From: Shewanella aestuarii
GTDB taxonomy: Bacteria > Pseudomonadota > Gammaproteobacteria > Enterobacterales > Shewanellaceae
Reading direction: 5' to 3'
NCBI RefSeq assembly: GCF_014647215.1
Contig: NZ_BMOT01000002.1
Coordinates: 186,001-250,000, forward strand
DNA length: 64,000 nucleotides
Each line of letters opens with the position of its first letter. Position 1 is the first letter of the stretch. The notes under the pieces are model-generated. The model saw only the letters and a list, made by a program, of their open reading frames with translations. It was not told the DNA's origin and ran no database searches. The translations under genes were made by a program, and so were the position numbers. This document shows positions 49,361 to 59,247 of this stretch, piece after piece.

Positions 49361-49467
49361 GATAATAAATTAGCTCAGTTGAGTTAATTGAAAGAGTTGA
49401 TACCCTCTTTTTTGCCAAGGTATAGGTCATAGATTCGAACCGCTCTTTATAAAATAAGGTCGCTCCA
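49361..49467 (+). pseudogene. Decayed tRNA-Gly, tandem copy A
   Basis: Keeps TAGCTCAGTTG, TTGCCAAGGTATAGGTCAT, TTCGAACC and the final GTCGCTCCA of tRNA-Gly. It has an insertion in the D arm, a lengthened anticodon-arm 5' side ending in a T run, and a replaced T stem and 5' acceptor. A cloverleaf is not possible. It contains AAAGAG-TTGATACC-CTCTTT plus T residues at 49391-49413. Confidence 0.85.
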
Positions 49468-49501
49468 AATCTCTATTCAAATCCAAATCCAAATTAAAAT
49501 T

Positions 49502-49608
49502 GAGAATAAATTAACTCAGTTGAGTTAATTGAAAGAGTTGATACCCTCTTTTTTGCCAAGGTATAGGTCATCGGTTCGAACCGCTCTTTATAAGTTAAGG
49601 TCGCTCCA
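49502..49608 (+). pseudogene. Decayed tRNA-Gly, tandem copy B
   Basis: Starts 141 bases after copy A and is nearly identical to it. It keeps the ancestral ATCGGTTCGAACC in the T arm where copies A and C read ATAGATTCGAACC. It ends in GTCGCTCCA. Confidence 0.85.
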
Positions 49609-49648
49609 AATCTCTATTCAAATCCAAATCCAAATCCAAATTCAAATT

Positions 49649-49755
49649 GATAATAAATTAGCTCAGTTGAGTTAATTGAAAGAGTTGATACCCTCTTTTT
49701 TGCCAAGGTATAGGTCATAGATTCGAACCGCTCTTGATTCGATAAGATCGCTGCA
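49649..49755 (+). pseudogene. Decayed tRNA-Gly, tandem copy C
   Basis: Starts 147 bases after copy B; the 6-base difference equals one extra hexamer unit. The 3' end has drifted further (ATCGCTGCA). After it, about 280 bases up to the EAL gene contain nothing recognisable. Confidence 0.85.
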
Positions 49756-50038
49756 ATCTTATAAATACCCCTATTGTTTCCTCAACAATCAATCCAATCA
49801 TCTCTTAAAAACGCACCTTGTTAGAGAAATCTATTCAAAAATTAAAATAAGCTTAGATGTGTTACAAAGGTTCGATATTGGTGTTCAATAACATCCCATA
49901 TTGATTATTTTATCAATGGAATACAGTGCAAATATGCACTATCTATTTAAAAAAATAGCCTGCTATTGTGACAAAATATTGCTTATATTTTAAGTAGATA
50001 CTAATCTTTGATTAATTGCAGGTAAAAAGGCCGTTTTA
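49756..50038. other. Gap before the EAL-domain gene
   Basis: About 283 bases with no gene, terminator or clear operator seen. It presumably holds the EAL-gene promoter. Confidence 0.45.
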
Positions 50039-50800
50039 ATGAATGACGAGTTAACCCACTTACCAAGATCATCTTGTTCTAATTGTGCTAATTCAGCGCC
50101 TCTCGAATTTGATTTTACTATGGCTTTTCAGCCTATTGTGAATTGTCGGACCCAAAGTATCTTTGGTTATGAAGCCTTAGTTCGTGGTGTTAACAATGAA
50201 TCTGCTTTTGAGGTCCTGTCTCAAGTCAATACCGAAAATCGATATGCTTTTGATCAACTTTGCCGAGTTAAAGCTATTGCTCTTGCCTCAGAACTGGGTA
50301 TAACGTCGATGCTGAGTATTAATTTTTTACCCAATGCGATTTACAACCCTGAGCGCTGTATTCGTACCACATTAGAGGCTGCTAAAAAGTATCAATTTCC
50401 AACTGAAAATATCATGTTTGAATTTACTGAAGTTGAGAAAATTGAAGATAGCCAACATCTGAAAAGTATTGTGGATTATTATCAGTTACTGGGATTTAAA
50501 ACGGCAACTGACGATTTTGGCTCTGGTTATTCGGGATTAAATTTATTGGCAGATTTTCAGACAGATATTATTAAATTTGATATGGGATTGATCAGAAACA
50601 TAGACAAGGACAAAGTGCGGCAGTCAATGTTAAAACATTGTCTAGCTATGTTTGCCGAGCTTAACATCACGCCTTTAGCTGAGGGGATTGAAAGCAAAGA
50701 AGAGTATATCTTTCTTAAAAACGCCGGCGTCGAATTAATGCAAGGTTATTTTTTTGCTAAACCTGGGTTCGAATGTTTGCCTACAGTCAGTTTTCAATAA
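50039..50800 (+). CDS. EAL-domain cyclic di-GMP phosphodiesterase
   Basis: A 253-residue protein made almost only of an EAL domain. Motifs are FQPIV, YEALVRG (the EAL signature), SINFLP, FEFTEVE, TDDFGSGYSGL, IIKFDMGLI, PLAEGIES and MQGYFFAKP, so the metal and catalytic residues look intact. A short N-terminus has two Cys (SSCSNCANS) that might bind metal or sense redox. No GGDEF, PAS or membrane part is present. It would turn c-di-GMP into pGpG, the substrate of Orn encoded just upstream. Confidence 0.9.
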   Translation: MNDELTHLPRSSCSNCANSAPLEFDFTMAFQPIVNCRTQSIFGYEALVRGVNNESAFEVLSQVNTENRYAFDQLCRVKAIALASELGITSMLSINFLPNAIYNPERCIRTTLEAAKKYQFPTENIMFEFTEVEKIEDSQHLKSIVDYYQLLGFKTATDDFGSGYSGLNLLADFQTDIIKFDMGLIRNIDKDKVRQSMLKHCLAMFAELNITPLAEGIESKEEYIFLKNAGVELMQGYFFAKPGFECLPTVSFQ

Positions 50801-51103
50801 GTCAGTCATAGTTAATTGATCTTAACTTAGCATTGCTAAACGATATTGATGTTTATAGGGCAATTTGCCTTGTTCAGTTGGTTTGTGCGCGGCGATTATT
50901 CGATTTCAGTTTATTGACATGTGCAAAACCTGAATAAATACAGATAAGTGATCTACAACCCATTTCTTAATCTACTTCTAATATATCTAGCTACCATCAT
51001 TAAAAAATATGACCTTGCTCAAATAATAGTTAACTGAAATTTCTAATAATGATGTTAACAAAGTTACCTGAGACCATCAGGCTGTAAAGTGAGGTAGTAA
51101 AAT
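50801..51103. other. Gap between the EAL gene and the 51104 gene
   Basis: 303 bases with no gene. TTGACA (50914-50919) is a consensus -35 but lacks a good -10 (AATACA). CCTGA-GACCA-TCAGG (51067-51081) forms a small hairpin just before the ribosome binding site of the next gene. Confidence 0.45.
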
Positions 51104-51559
51104 ATGCGCATTCAGCAGTTAAGTGAATTACTTGAGTATGTTGCCAATTGCCGTTTAGGCATGAGTAAGTTGTATAAACGATTACATCGAAATGCTGACT
51201 CGTCTCGCGTTAAGCTAATGTTGGAATACTTTCAACAGCATGAGCAGCATATTTACGATACCTTAGAAAGCTATATTGAAGATGCTCCTGCAAAAATCCT
51301 TGATACTTGGTATCAGGACGTAGTGTTTGAGGATTTTCTCAAACGCTGTGATGAAACATCTTTACCCGCGAATATGGACGAAGAGCAATTGTTAGAATTG
51401 CACCTTGATCTAGAGAACCGTTTGATAGCTCTACTTGAGAAAACCGCCGAGCTGACCTCATCAAATGATGCAAAAAGTGCTTTATTAGATGTTATTCGTG
51501 TGGCGCAAACTCAACAAAAAAGATTAGTGCACAGTGTATTGCGAATGGATGATATTTAA
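51104..51559 (+). CDS. Conserved helical protein of unknown function
   Basis: A 151-residue soluble, almost wholly helical protein, rich in Leu and Glu, with several His residues in an early helix (YFQQHEQHIY). It looks like a four-helix bundle, similar in style to PA2169/DUF2383-type or ferritin-like folds, but I cannot assign a family. GAGG lies 9 bases before the ATG. It has its own terminator at 51598 and lies between the EAL gene and tsaE. Confidence 0.7.
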   Translation: MRIQQLSELLEYVANCRLGMSKLYKRLHRNADSSRVKLMLEYFQQHEQHIYDTLESYIEDAPAKILDTWYQDVVFEDFLKRCDETSLPANMDEEQLLELHLDLENRLIALLEKTAELTSSNDAKSALLDVIRVAQTQQKRLVHSVLRMDDI

Positions 51560-51597
51560 AAATTAAGCTTTAAGTCATATAACAGCCGCTTTGATTT

Positions 51598-51626
51598 ATG
51601 CCAGCAATTAGATTGCTGGCATTTTT
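51598..51626 (+). terminator. Terminator after the 51104 gene
   Basis: ATGCCAGCAAT / ATTGCTGGCAT, a perfect 11-bp stem with a TAG loop, then a T run. Confidence 0.92.
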
Positions 51627-51724
51627 ATTTGTTGAAAAAGCCTATGGCAGCTGTAGGAGTTAAATATAGAACTCTGGTATATTGTACGTTTGGATCTCTT
51701 TTATGATTTTATTGGCCGTTTGAT

Positions 51725-52183
51725 ATGACTTCTATTGTTAAAAATCTTGAAAATGAACAAGCTACAGTGGCGATGGGGCAATTTGTTGCTCAAGGTCTAA
51801 CTCCTCCATTGACGATTTTTTTAACCGGTGATTTAGGGGCAGGTAAAACCACCTTAAGCAGAGGTATTATTCAATCCTTAGGTCATAAAGGTGCGGTTAA
51901 AAGTCCAACTTACACCTTAGTTGAACCCTATGAATTTGAGGGTTTTGATGTATATCATTTTGATTTATATCGTGTAGCTGATCCTGAAGAGTTAGAGTTT
52001 ATGGGGATTCGTGATTACTTTAACTCCAGCAGTATTTGTTTAGTTGAATGGCCAGAACACGGGCAGGGAATGCTACCTGAAGCAGACATTCATTTACATT
52101 TACGTTATAAAGACAATCAACGAGAAATTGAAATCAACGCTTTGTCTGCTTCTGGGCAGGCTATTTTGACAAAATTAAAATAA
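51725..52183 (+). CDS. tsaE: tRNA threonylcarbamoyladenosine biosynthesis ATPase
   Basis: Works with TsaB and TsaD to install t6A37 in ANN-decoding tRNAs. The 152-residue protein has the P-loop GDLGAGKTTLSRG, followed by KSPTYTLVEPY and HFDLYR, then LVEWPEHG, all family signatures. It is 2 bases upstream of amiB, starting the conserved tsaE-amiB-mutL-miaA-hfq-hflXKC run. Confidence 0.95.
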   Translation: MTSIVKNLENEQATVAMGQFVAQGLTPPLTIFLTGDLGAGKTTLSRGIIQSLGHKGAVKSPTYTLVEPYEFEGFDVYHFDLYRVADPEELEFMGIRDYFNSSSICLVEWPEHGQGMLPEADIHLHLRYKDNQREIEINALSASGQAILTKLK

Positions 52184-52185
52184 TA

Positions 52186-53508
52186 ATGACTGTAAATAAA
52201 ATATTTTTCTATTGCGCCTTTTTAGTCGCAACCAGCTTTTCATTTGCTGCACAGAGCGCGAATGATCTTGATAGTGTGCGTATTTGGGCTGCACCTGAAT
52301 CCACTCGTGTGGTTTTTGATTTATCTCAAGCACCTGAATATGACTCTTTTACATTAACAGGGCCAGACCGATTAGTTGTAGACATAAAAAATGCCAGTAA
52401 CAAAGTGAAGCTGGATAAATTAAGCAACAATAGCAAACTCATTAAACGTATTCGTGTCAGTAGCCCTCCAGTGAAAGGGACACTTAGATTGGTACTTGAT
52501 CTGACTAAGCCGATTAAATCTAATCTTTTCACCTTATCTCCAACGGCACCATATGGTAATCGCTTAGTGGTCGATTTAGATGATTCATTTAGTGAAGAAG
52601 CCAGAGCAAAAGCGACTATTCATTCCTCAGGAACCAATCGAGATATCATCATTGCTATTGATGCTGGTCATGGTGGAGAAGATCCTGGTTCTATCGGTCC
52701 ATCAGGGATGTATGAAAAGCGGGTAGTATTGGATATTTCAAAACGCTTAGCGGATAAAATTAATGCAACTCCGGGCATGCAAGCTGTGATGACCCGAACA
52801 GGAGACTACTTTGTTGACTTAAATCGCCGCTCTGAATTAGCGCGCCGAAGTAAGGCGGATTTATTATTGTCTATTCACGCGGATGCATTTACCTCACCTC
52901 AACCAAGAGGCGCTTCTGTGTGGGTACTTTCTATGCGCCGAGCAGACAGTGAATTAGGTCGACTATTAGAACAAACCGAAAAACATTCTGAATTACTAGG
53001 TGGTGTGGGCGATATTATTCAAAACTCCGATGTTGAAAAATATTTAGTCCAAACCCTCATTGATATGCAGAAAAATAACTCAATGGTTATGAGTAATGAT
53101 ATTGCCAAAGATATTTTACGCGACTTAGATTCAGTCACCCATTTGCATAAAAAAGCACCGGAAGCTGCGAGTTTAGCGGTATTAAAAGCGGCGGATATTC
53201 CATCAATTTTAATTGAAACTGGATTTATTTCTAACCCAGGTGAAGAGAAATTATTAACCAATCGCAACCATCAGCAAAAATTGGCGAATGCCATCCATAA
53301 AGGGGTTGTGCGTTATTTTGAAACTAATCCACCTTCGGGCACTTTAGTTGCACAAAGCGCTAACACTAAACATAAAGTCAAATCAGGTGAATCGTTATCA
53401 CTAATTGCCAGACGTTATGGTGTGAGTGTTGATGGCATCAAAAAAGCGAATAATTTAAAGTCTGATGTGGTTAGAATTGGCCAGCAACTGATTATTCCAA
53501 GGGCGTAA
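52186..53508 (+). CDS. amiB: N-acetylmuramoyl-L-alanine amidase with AMIN and LysM domains
   Basis: Splits septal peptidoglycan during daughter-cell separation. After the signal peptide (to about residue 26), the AMIN targeting domain spans residues 30-130. The Amidase_3 zinc domain spans about 150-380, with [30 protein letters not shown] and [14 protein letters not shown]. One LysM repeat closes the protein ([19 protein letters not shown]). Length is 440 residues. Activation by EnvC/NlpD is expected from the family. Confidence 0.95.
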   Translation: MTVNKIFFYCAFLVATSFSFAAQSANDLDSVRIWAAPESTRVVFDLSQAPEYDSFTLTGPDRLVVDIKNASNKVKLDKLSNNSKLIKRIRVSSPPVKGTLRLVLDLTKPIKSNLFTLSPTAPYGNRLVVDLDDSFSEEARAKATIHSSGTNRDIIIAIDAGHGGEDPGSIGPSGMYEKRVVLDISKRLADKINATPGMQAVMTRTGDYFVDLNRRSELARRSKADLLLSIHADAFTSPQPRGASVWVLSMRRADSELGRLLEQTEKHSELLGGVGDIIQNSDVEKYLVQTLIDMQKNNSMVMSNDIAKDILRDLDSVTHLHKKAPEAASLAVLKAADIPSILIETGFISNPGEEKLLTNRNHQQKLANAIHKGVVRYFETNPPSGTLVAQSANTKHKVKSGESLSLIARRYGVSVDGIKKANNLKSDVVRIGQQLIIPRA

Positions 53509-53510
53509 TC

Positions 53511-55460
53511 ATGGCTATTCAACTGTTACCTCCTCAACTTGCAAACCAGATAGCCGCTGGTGAAGTGGTTGAACGTCCGGCATCTGTAGTTAAAGAGTTG
53601 GTTGAAAACAGTTTAGATGCTGGGGCGACACGGGTTGATATTGAAATTGATAAAGGCGGCAGCAAACTTATTCGTATCCGCGATAATGGTGCTGGCATTC
53701 CTAAAGACGAACTTGCTTTAGCACTCTCTCGTCATGCCACATCAAAAGTACACAGTTTAGATGATCTAGAAGCCATCATGAGTTTTGGTTTTAGGGGCGA
53801 GGCGCTAGCGAGTATCAGTTCTGTTGCGAGGTTAACCTTAACCTCTAAAACTGTAGAGCAAACTGAAGCATGGCAAGCCTTTGCTGAAGGCTCACAAATG
53901 GATGTTAAAATTACCCCAGCGGCTCACCCTCAGGGTTCTACTATTGATGTTGTCGATTTATTCTTTAATACCCCTGCCAGAAGACGTTTTTTAAAAAGTG
54001 ATAAAACTGAGTTTACTCATATTGATGAATGGTTAAAGCGGATTGCTATTGCGCGTTGCGATATTCACTTTACCTTGACCCACAATGGCAAATTAGTGCG
54101 TCAATATCGACCTGCGAATACCGATATTCAACATCAACAACGCTTAGGTCAAATCTGTGGCCGCCAGTTTGCTGAAAATGCACTGACCGTTTCCTGTGAA
54201 CACGATGGCTTGTCTCTTCGAGGGTACTTACAGTCGCCGTTTGACAATGTGATCAGTGAAAGTAGCTATTTTTATGTCAATGGACGTTTAGTGCGTGACC
54301 GACTGGTTAATCATGCCGTGCGACAAGCTTTTGCTGAACATGGAGTAGAACATCAACCAGGTTACGTGCTGATGCTTGATTTAGATCCTCATCAAGTTGA
54401 TGTAAATGTTCACCCAGCAAAACATGAAGTACGTTTTCATCAATCACGTTATGTGCATGACTTTATTTTACAAGCCTTGCAGTCTGCATTGTCGCAAATG
54501 GTTGAATTAGTCTCTCAACAATCTAGGGCAAATGTTTCGAATGAAAATAAATCTTCTCAACAATCGGATTATTCTCATTCGCAGTCAAAAACCGACGACT
54601 TTGCCTTAGCCGACTCCGCACAGGGACTTTCTCGGCAGGAATATGCATCATCTAATGATTCTCGTCGCCCTAATAGCGTTAGCCAATTTGGCAGTATGCA
54701 TGTTCCAGGTCAGGCAAGTCATTCATTTGGTGGATACTCTTCTGATATAAAACCTCGCTATGATTCAAGCGTTGATAAGCATGAACAATTAAATCGGGCT
54801 TTCACCCAATCGCCAAACACATCAGTTACTCAAGCCGCCATTAACAGCTATGGGCAACTGTTACAAAACCCTGAACATGCCAAAAGTGCACCTGACGATA
54901 CACATCAAACACATGTGCTTACTCAGGATATTGCCAACTTGGCCGAGATGCCAAATGTGCTCGATGGGCAATTTTGGGTTTTAGTTGATGAAAATGAATT
55001 AAAATTAATGCCGATACTTGCCGTGCAGCAAGCGGTTTTACGCCATGAGATTTTGCATAAATTAGCCACGGGATTAATTGGCCAACCTCTACTTATGCCT
55101 GTATCTGTAAAGGCTGATCCAGATTGGCAATTAACCCTAGATCAAAATGAACCATTTTGGCGTCAATTGGGTATTGAATTAACAATTCGTTACGGGCAGT
55201 TGATTATTAAAAAAGTGCCCCCATATTTGAGAGATAGCCAATTAGCGGCAGTTATTCCAGAACTATTACAATGGATGAATGCGACCAAACCCAATAATGA
55301 AGCTTTAGCATTATGGATTGCGCAACAATCGACCAAACAGTTTATGACTGCACAAACTATTTGGCAAAAGTTTTGTCTACTGCAAGATGAAGCTAAGCAA
55401 ATAATTTTAGCGAATGCCCAGGTACTTCCTTGGCAAGCATGGATTAAAGAAAACGCGTGA
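53511..55460 (+). CDS. mutL: DNA mismatch repair protein MutL
   Basis: Links MutS recognition to MutH/UvrD in mismatch repair. The GHKL ATPase domain has [27 protein letters not shown] text (split as [15 protein letters not shown]), DNGAGI and [11 protein letters not shown]. The middle of the protein (residues about 340-450) is a low-complexity Ser/Gln-rich linker, and the C-terminal dimerisation domain follows. Length is 649 residues. No DQHA(x)2E(x)4E endonuclease motif is visible, consistent with MutH-dependent repair. Confidence 0.95.
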   Translation: MAIQLLPPQLANQIAAGEVVERPASVVKELVENSLDAGATRVDIEIDKGGSKLIRIRDNGAGIPKDELALALSRHATSKVHSLDDLEAIMSFGFRGEALASISSVARLTLTSKTVEQTEAWQAFAEGSQMDVKITPAAHPQGSTIDVVDLFFNTPARRRFLKSDKTEFTHIDEWLKRIAIARCDIHFTLTHNGKLVRQYRPANTDIQHQQRLGQICGRQFAENALTVSCEHDGLSLRGYLQSPFDNVISESSYFYVNGRLVRDRLVNHAVRQAFAEHGVEHQPGYVLMLDLDPHQVDVNVHPAKHEVRFHQSRYVHDFILQALQSALSQMVELVSQQSRANVSNENKSSQQSDYSHSQSKTDDFALADSAQGLSRQEYASSNDSRRPNSVSQFGSMHVPGQASHSFGGYSSDIKPRYDSSVDKHEQLNRAFTQSPNTSVTQAAINSYGQLLQNPEHAKSAPDDTHQTHVLTQDIANLAEMPNVLDGQFWVLVDENELKLMPILAVQQAVLRHEILHKLATGLIGQPLLMPVSVKADPDWQLTLDQNEPFWRQLGIELTIRYGQLIIKKVPPYLRDSQLAAVIPELLQWMNATKPNNEALALWIAQQSTKQFMTAQTIWQKFCLLQDEAKQIILANAQVLPWQAWIKENA

Positions 55461-56383
55461 ATACAATCGAACAGCCAAAAATAATTTTTTTAATGGGGCC
55501 TACAGCCTCAGGTAAAACTTCGTTGGCGATTCAAATGGCTCAGCAGCATAACTGTGAGTTAATTTCGGTTGATTCGGCGCTGATTTATCGTGACATGGAT
55601 GTAGGCACTGCCAAGCCTACAGCAGAAGAACTTGCATTAGCCCCTCATCGTTTGATCGATATACTCGATCCGAGTGAAAGTTATTCTGCAGCTGATTTTC
55701 GTCGTGATGCGTTAGCTGAAATTGAGAAAATTATTGCTCGTGGTAAAACTCCTTTATTAGTAGGTGGTACCATGATGTACTTCAAAGCATTACTTGAGGG
55801 TTTGTCACCTTTACCAAGTGCAGATGAAGCCATTAGAGCGCAAATTTTTGCTGAGGCAGAGTGCCTAGGCTGGGAAGTGTTACACCGCCAGTTGTGCGAA
55901 ATTGACCCTGTTGCCGGTGAGCGAATTCATCCAAATGACCCTCAAAGATTGTCGCGGGCACTGGAAGTGTTTCGCATAACGGGTAAAACAATGACCGAGT
56001 TAACTCAAACTAAGTCAGCAGCCTTGCCCTATGATGTAGTACAATTTGCAATAGCGCCGACAGATAGAAAAGTATTACATGATTTGATTGCAAAACGATT
56101 TGTGATGATGCTTGAACAAGGTTTTACACAGGAAGTTGCTCGTTTAAAAGCGCGCGGCGATCTACATTTAGATATGCCATCTATGCGTTGTGTGGGTTAT
56201 CGGCAGTGTTGGCAGTATCTAGATAATGAATATGATCATGCGACTATGGTCGAAAAAGCTACCGCAGCTACTAGGCAATTGGCCAAACGTCAATTAACAT
56301 GGTTGAGAAGTTGGCCTGATTTACAGTGGCTTGAAAGCGGCGATGAAAAGAATTTAGTTACACTTATGCGACAATGCCGCTAG
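55457..56383 (+). CDS. miaA: tRNA dimethylallyltransferase
   Basis: Transfers dimethylallyl from DMAPP to A37 of UNN-decoding tRNAs. The P-loop is [14 protein letters not shown], followed by [37 protein letters not shown] and MRCVGYRQ. Length is 308 residues. It starts with a GTG that overlaps the mutL stop (GTGA), indicating translational coupling. Confidence 0.96.
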   Translation: MNTIEQPKIIFLMGPTASGKTSLAIQMAQQHNCELISVDSALIYRDMDVGTAKPTAEELALAPHRLIDILDPSESYSAADFRRDALAEIEKIIARGKTPLLVGGTMMYFKALLEGLSPLPSADEAIRAQIFAEAECLGWEVLHRQLCEIDPVAGERIHPNDPQRLSRALEVFRITGKTMTELTQTKSAALPYDVVQFAIAPTDRKVLHDLIAKRFVMMLEQGFTQEVARLKARGDLHLDMPSMRCVGYRQCWQYLDNEYDHATMVEKATAATRQLAKRQLTWLRSWPDLQWLESGDEKNLVTLMRQCR

Positions 56384-56466
56384 CTAATTAGCTGTTACTG
56401 TATAATACTCAAACTAAACAATAAAACTTGAATTACGTATTTTAAAAAGAAAAAGGAAATTACAAA

Positions 56467-56724
56467 ATGGCTAAGGGGCAATCTTTACAAGACCCATTTT
56501 TAAACGCTCTACGTCGTGAGCGTGTACCCGTTTCAATTTATTTAGTAAACGGTATCAAACTGCAAGGACAGGTTGAGTCTTTTGATCAATTCGTGATCCT
56601 ACTAAAAAACACAGTGAGTCAAATGGTTTACAAACATGCCATTTCGACAGTCGTTCCAGCGCGTCCATTCAATGTATCAAATCATCAAGGCCCTAATGCT
56701 TCTGATGAAGATGACGCGGAATAA
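56467..56724 (+). CDS. hfq: RNA chaperone Hfq
   Basis: Sm-like hexameric protein that pairs small RNAs with mRNAs. The Sm1 motif ([20 protein letters not shown]) and Sm2 motif ([11 protein letters not shown]) are intact, including Gln8, Lys56/His57-type pocket residues in YKHA. The C-terminal tail is short, 85 residues in all against 102 in E. coli, and ends acidic. A clear AAAGGAAA site precedes the ATG. Confidence 0.97.
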   Translation: MAKGQSLQDPFLNALRRERVPVSIYLVNGIKLQGQVESFDQFVILLKNTVSQMVYKHAISTVVPARPFNVSNHQGPNASDEDDAE

Positions 56725-56745
56725 TAACTAAAAAGGATATGCTTC

Positions 56746-58053
56746 TTGTTTGATCGTTATGAAGCTGGAGAAACAGCAGTACTTGTTCATATCGAGTTTT
56801 CTGACGAAGAACGTCGTGAAGATTTATTGGAATTACAGCTATTAGTTGAGTCTGCAGGTGCACGCTCGGTAGGGGTAATAACAGGTAGTCGTCGTTCGCC
56901 TGACCGTAAGTTTTTTATCGGTACGGGCAAGGCAGAAGAGTTGGCTGCTATGGTTGCAGCAACAGAAGCCAATGTCGTTATTTTTAATCATGCGCTGAGC
57001 CCCGCCCAAGAGCGTAATCTTGAGGCTGTGTGTCAATGTAGAGTATTAGATAGAACAACATTAATCCTAGATATATTTGCTCAACGAGCCCGTACTCACG
57101 AAGGCAAGTTACAAGTGGAGCTAGCGCAATTGCGCCACATGTCAACGCGTCTAATTCGTGGATGGACTCACCTTGAGCGACAAAAAGGTGGTATCGGTAT
57201 GCGTGGGCCCGGGGAAACTCAGCTCGAAACCGATAGACGTTTACTGCGTGGCCGGATTAAGAATATTAATAAACGCCTCGATAAAGTAGATAAACAACGT
57301 GAGCAAAGCCGCCGAGCTCGTAAACGCAGTGACATGGCCACAGTAGCGTTAGTGGGGTATACCAATGCCGGGAAATCGACATTGTTTAACTCCTTAACAC
57401 TGTCTGAGGTATATGCCGCTGATCAATTGTTCGCCACTCTTGATCCAACACTGCGTAAGCTAGAATTACCCGATGGTGCAGTGATATTAGCTGACACCGT
57501 TGGTTTTATTCGTCATTTACCCCATGACCTAGTTGCGGCGTTTAAAGCCACACTACAGGAAACACGCCAAGCGGATTTACTATTACATATAGTTGATTGT
57601 GCTGATGACAACATGACTGAAAATTTCGAGCAGGTACAAAGCGTACTTGAAGAAATCGAAGCGGATGAAATCACTCAATTAGTCGTGTGTAATAAGATCG
57701 ATTTACTTGAAGACTTTGCCCCTCGAATTGACTATGACGATGAAGGCAAACCTGAGCGTGTGTGGGTATCTGCACAAAAACGCATTGGATTTGATCTGCT
57801 ATTACAGGCTGTTACTGAGTTAATTGGTGCGGTTATCTATGAGCGGACATTGAAAATACCAGCCTCTGCTGGACATTATCTTGGCCAGTTTTATCGACTG
57901 GATGCAATACAGCAGAAAGAGTATGACGATCTGGGGAACTGTATTTTGTCTGTTCGTCTTTCGGAAGCCGATTGGCGCCGATTAATGAAACAGAGTCAGG
58001 GGGAATTGGAAACTCTTGTTTTTGAACCATCAGAAGCAGAAGTATCTTGTTAA
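56746..58053 (+). CDS. hflX: Ribosome-splitting GTPase HflX
   Basis: GTPase that splits stalled 70S ribosomes under heat stress. The N-terminal HflX domain has HALSPAQERNLE and RARTHEGKLQVELAQL; the G domain has GYTNAGKSTLFN, ADTVGFIRHLPHDL and NKIDLL. Length is 435 residues. The start is a TTG at 56746, giving MFDRYEAGETAVLVHI as in E. coli; AAAAAGGAT lies about 9 bases upstream. It is 21 bases after hfq. Confidence 0.95.
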   Translation: MFDRYEAGETAVLVHIEFSDEERREDLLELQLLVESAGARSVGVITGSRRSPDRKFFIGTGKAEELAAMVAATEANVVIFNHALSPAQERNLEAVCQCRVLDRTTLILDIFAQRARTHEGKLQVELAQLRHMSTRLIRGWTHLERQKGGIGMRGPGETQLETDRRLLRGRIKNINKRLDKVDKQREQSRRARKRSDMATVALVGYTNAGKSTLFNSLTLSEVYAADQLFATLDPTLRKLELPDGAVILADTVGFIRHLPHDLVAAFKATLQETRQADLLLHIVDCADDNMTENFEQVQSVLEEIEADEITQLVVCNKIDLLEDFAPRIDYDDEGKPERVWVSAQKRIGFDLLLQAVTELIGAVIYERTLKIPASAGHYLGQFYRLDAIQQKEYDDLGNCILSVRLSEADWRRLMKQSQGELETLVFEPSEAEVSC

Positions 58054-58086
58054 TCTCATTTATTTCATCCAATTATGGAGTGCTAA

Positions 58087-59244
58087 ATGGCTTGGAATGA
58101 GCCCGGTAACAAGGGGAATAAAGACCCTTGGGGAAATAAAGGTGGTAACGATAAAGGACCACCGGATCTCGACGAAGTTTTTCGTAACCTTTCAAAACGT
58201 TTTGGCGGTAAAGGTGGTGGGGCTGCTTCAGGGCAACCTTTTAACTCTACCTTCATCGTAATTCTTGTTGCGATCGCATTAATTGTATGGGGCCTATCGG
58301 GTCTATATACGGTTAAAGAAGCAGAGCGCGGAGTGATGCTACGTTTTGGTCAACACATTGGTGAAGTAGGCCCTGGTCTACATTGGAAAGCGACTTTTAT
58401 TGATGAAGTCTTTCCAATTGACGTGAAAACGTATCGTACTATTCCTGCGTCAGGCAGCATGTTGACATCAGATGAAAACGTAGTGAAAGTTGAGCTTGTG
58501 GTGCAGTACAGTATCCAAGATGCTTATTCATATGTTTTTAGTGCTGTCGATGCAAACGCCAGTTTACGTGAGGCTACAGACAGCGCATTGCGCTATGTTG
58601 TTGGTCATAATCGTATGGACGATATTTTAACCACAGGCCGTGATGCGATCCGTCGCGACACGTGGCGTGAGCTAGAACGTATTATTGAGCCTTACAAGTT
58701 AGGTCTTAAAATTGAAGACGTTAACTTCTTGCCCGCTCGTCCACCAGAAGAAGTGAAAGATGCTTTTGATGATGCGATTTCAGCTCAAGAGGATGAACAG
58801 CGTTTTATTCGTGAAGCAGAAGCTTATTCTCGCGAAATTGAACCTAAAGCTCGTGGTCAAGTTGAACGTATGGCGCAGCAAGCAAATGCTTATAAGCAGC
58901 GTGTTGTGTTAGAAGCTGAAGGTAAAGTCGCTCGTTTTGAAAAGCTTTTACCTGAATATAAAGCGGCGCCAGAAGTCACTCGCAAACGTTTGTACTTAGA
59001 TGCTATGCAAGATGTGATGTCTGATACCAATAAAGTGTTAATTGATGCTAAAAACAACGGCAATTTAATGTATTTACCGTTAGATAAGCTGATGAACAAT
59101 GATAAGGCTAGCCGTAAAGCGGTAGAGCCAGAAGTTGAACGTCATATTAACTCTGTTTCAGGTAATGCAAATACTCCAGTAACGAGTATGCCTACAGATG
59201 GTCGTTTATCTCGTGAAGAGCGAACTCGCCAAGGGAGAGGATAA
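58087..59244 (+). CDS. hflK: FtsH regulator HflK
   Basis: SPFH/prohibitin-family membrane protein that surrounds FtsH protease with HflC. A Gly/Asn-rich N-terminal cytoplasmic segment (residues 1-55) is followed by one membrane helix (about 57-77) and the band-7 domain (VKEAERGVMLRFGQ). A coiled-coil region follows at about residues 230-300. The 385 residues end in a charged tail. It is 33 bases after hflX and 3 bases before hflC. Confidence 0.96.
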   Translation: MAWNEPGNKGNKDPWGNKGGNDKGPPDLDEVFRNLSKRFGGKGGGAASGQPFNSTFIVILVAIALIVWGLSGLYTVKEAERGVMLRFGQHIGEVGPGLHWKATFIDEVFPIDVKTYRTIPASGSMLTSDENVVKVELVVQYSIQDAYSYVFSAVDANASLREATDSALRYVVGHNRMDDILTTGRDAIRRDTWRELERIIEPYKLGLKIEDVNFLPARPPEEVKDAFDDAISAQEDEQRFIREAEAYSREIEPKARGQVERMAQQANAYKQRVVLEAEGKVARFEKLLPEYKAAPEVTRKRLYLDAMQDVMSDTNKVLIDAKNNGNLMYLPLDKLMNNDKASRKAVEPEVERHINSVSGNANTPVTSMPTDGRLSREERTRQGRG

Positions 59245-59247
59245 CTC

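Noticed and set aside
49341..49755. CRISPR-like look of the regularly spaced repeats
   Set aside because: The repeat unit is 141-147 bases and is homologous to tRNA-Gly; the spacers are hexamer tracts, and there are no cas genes.
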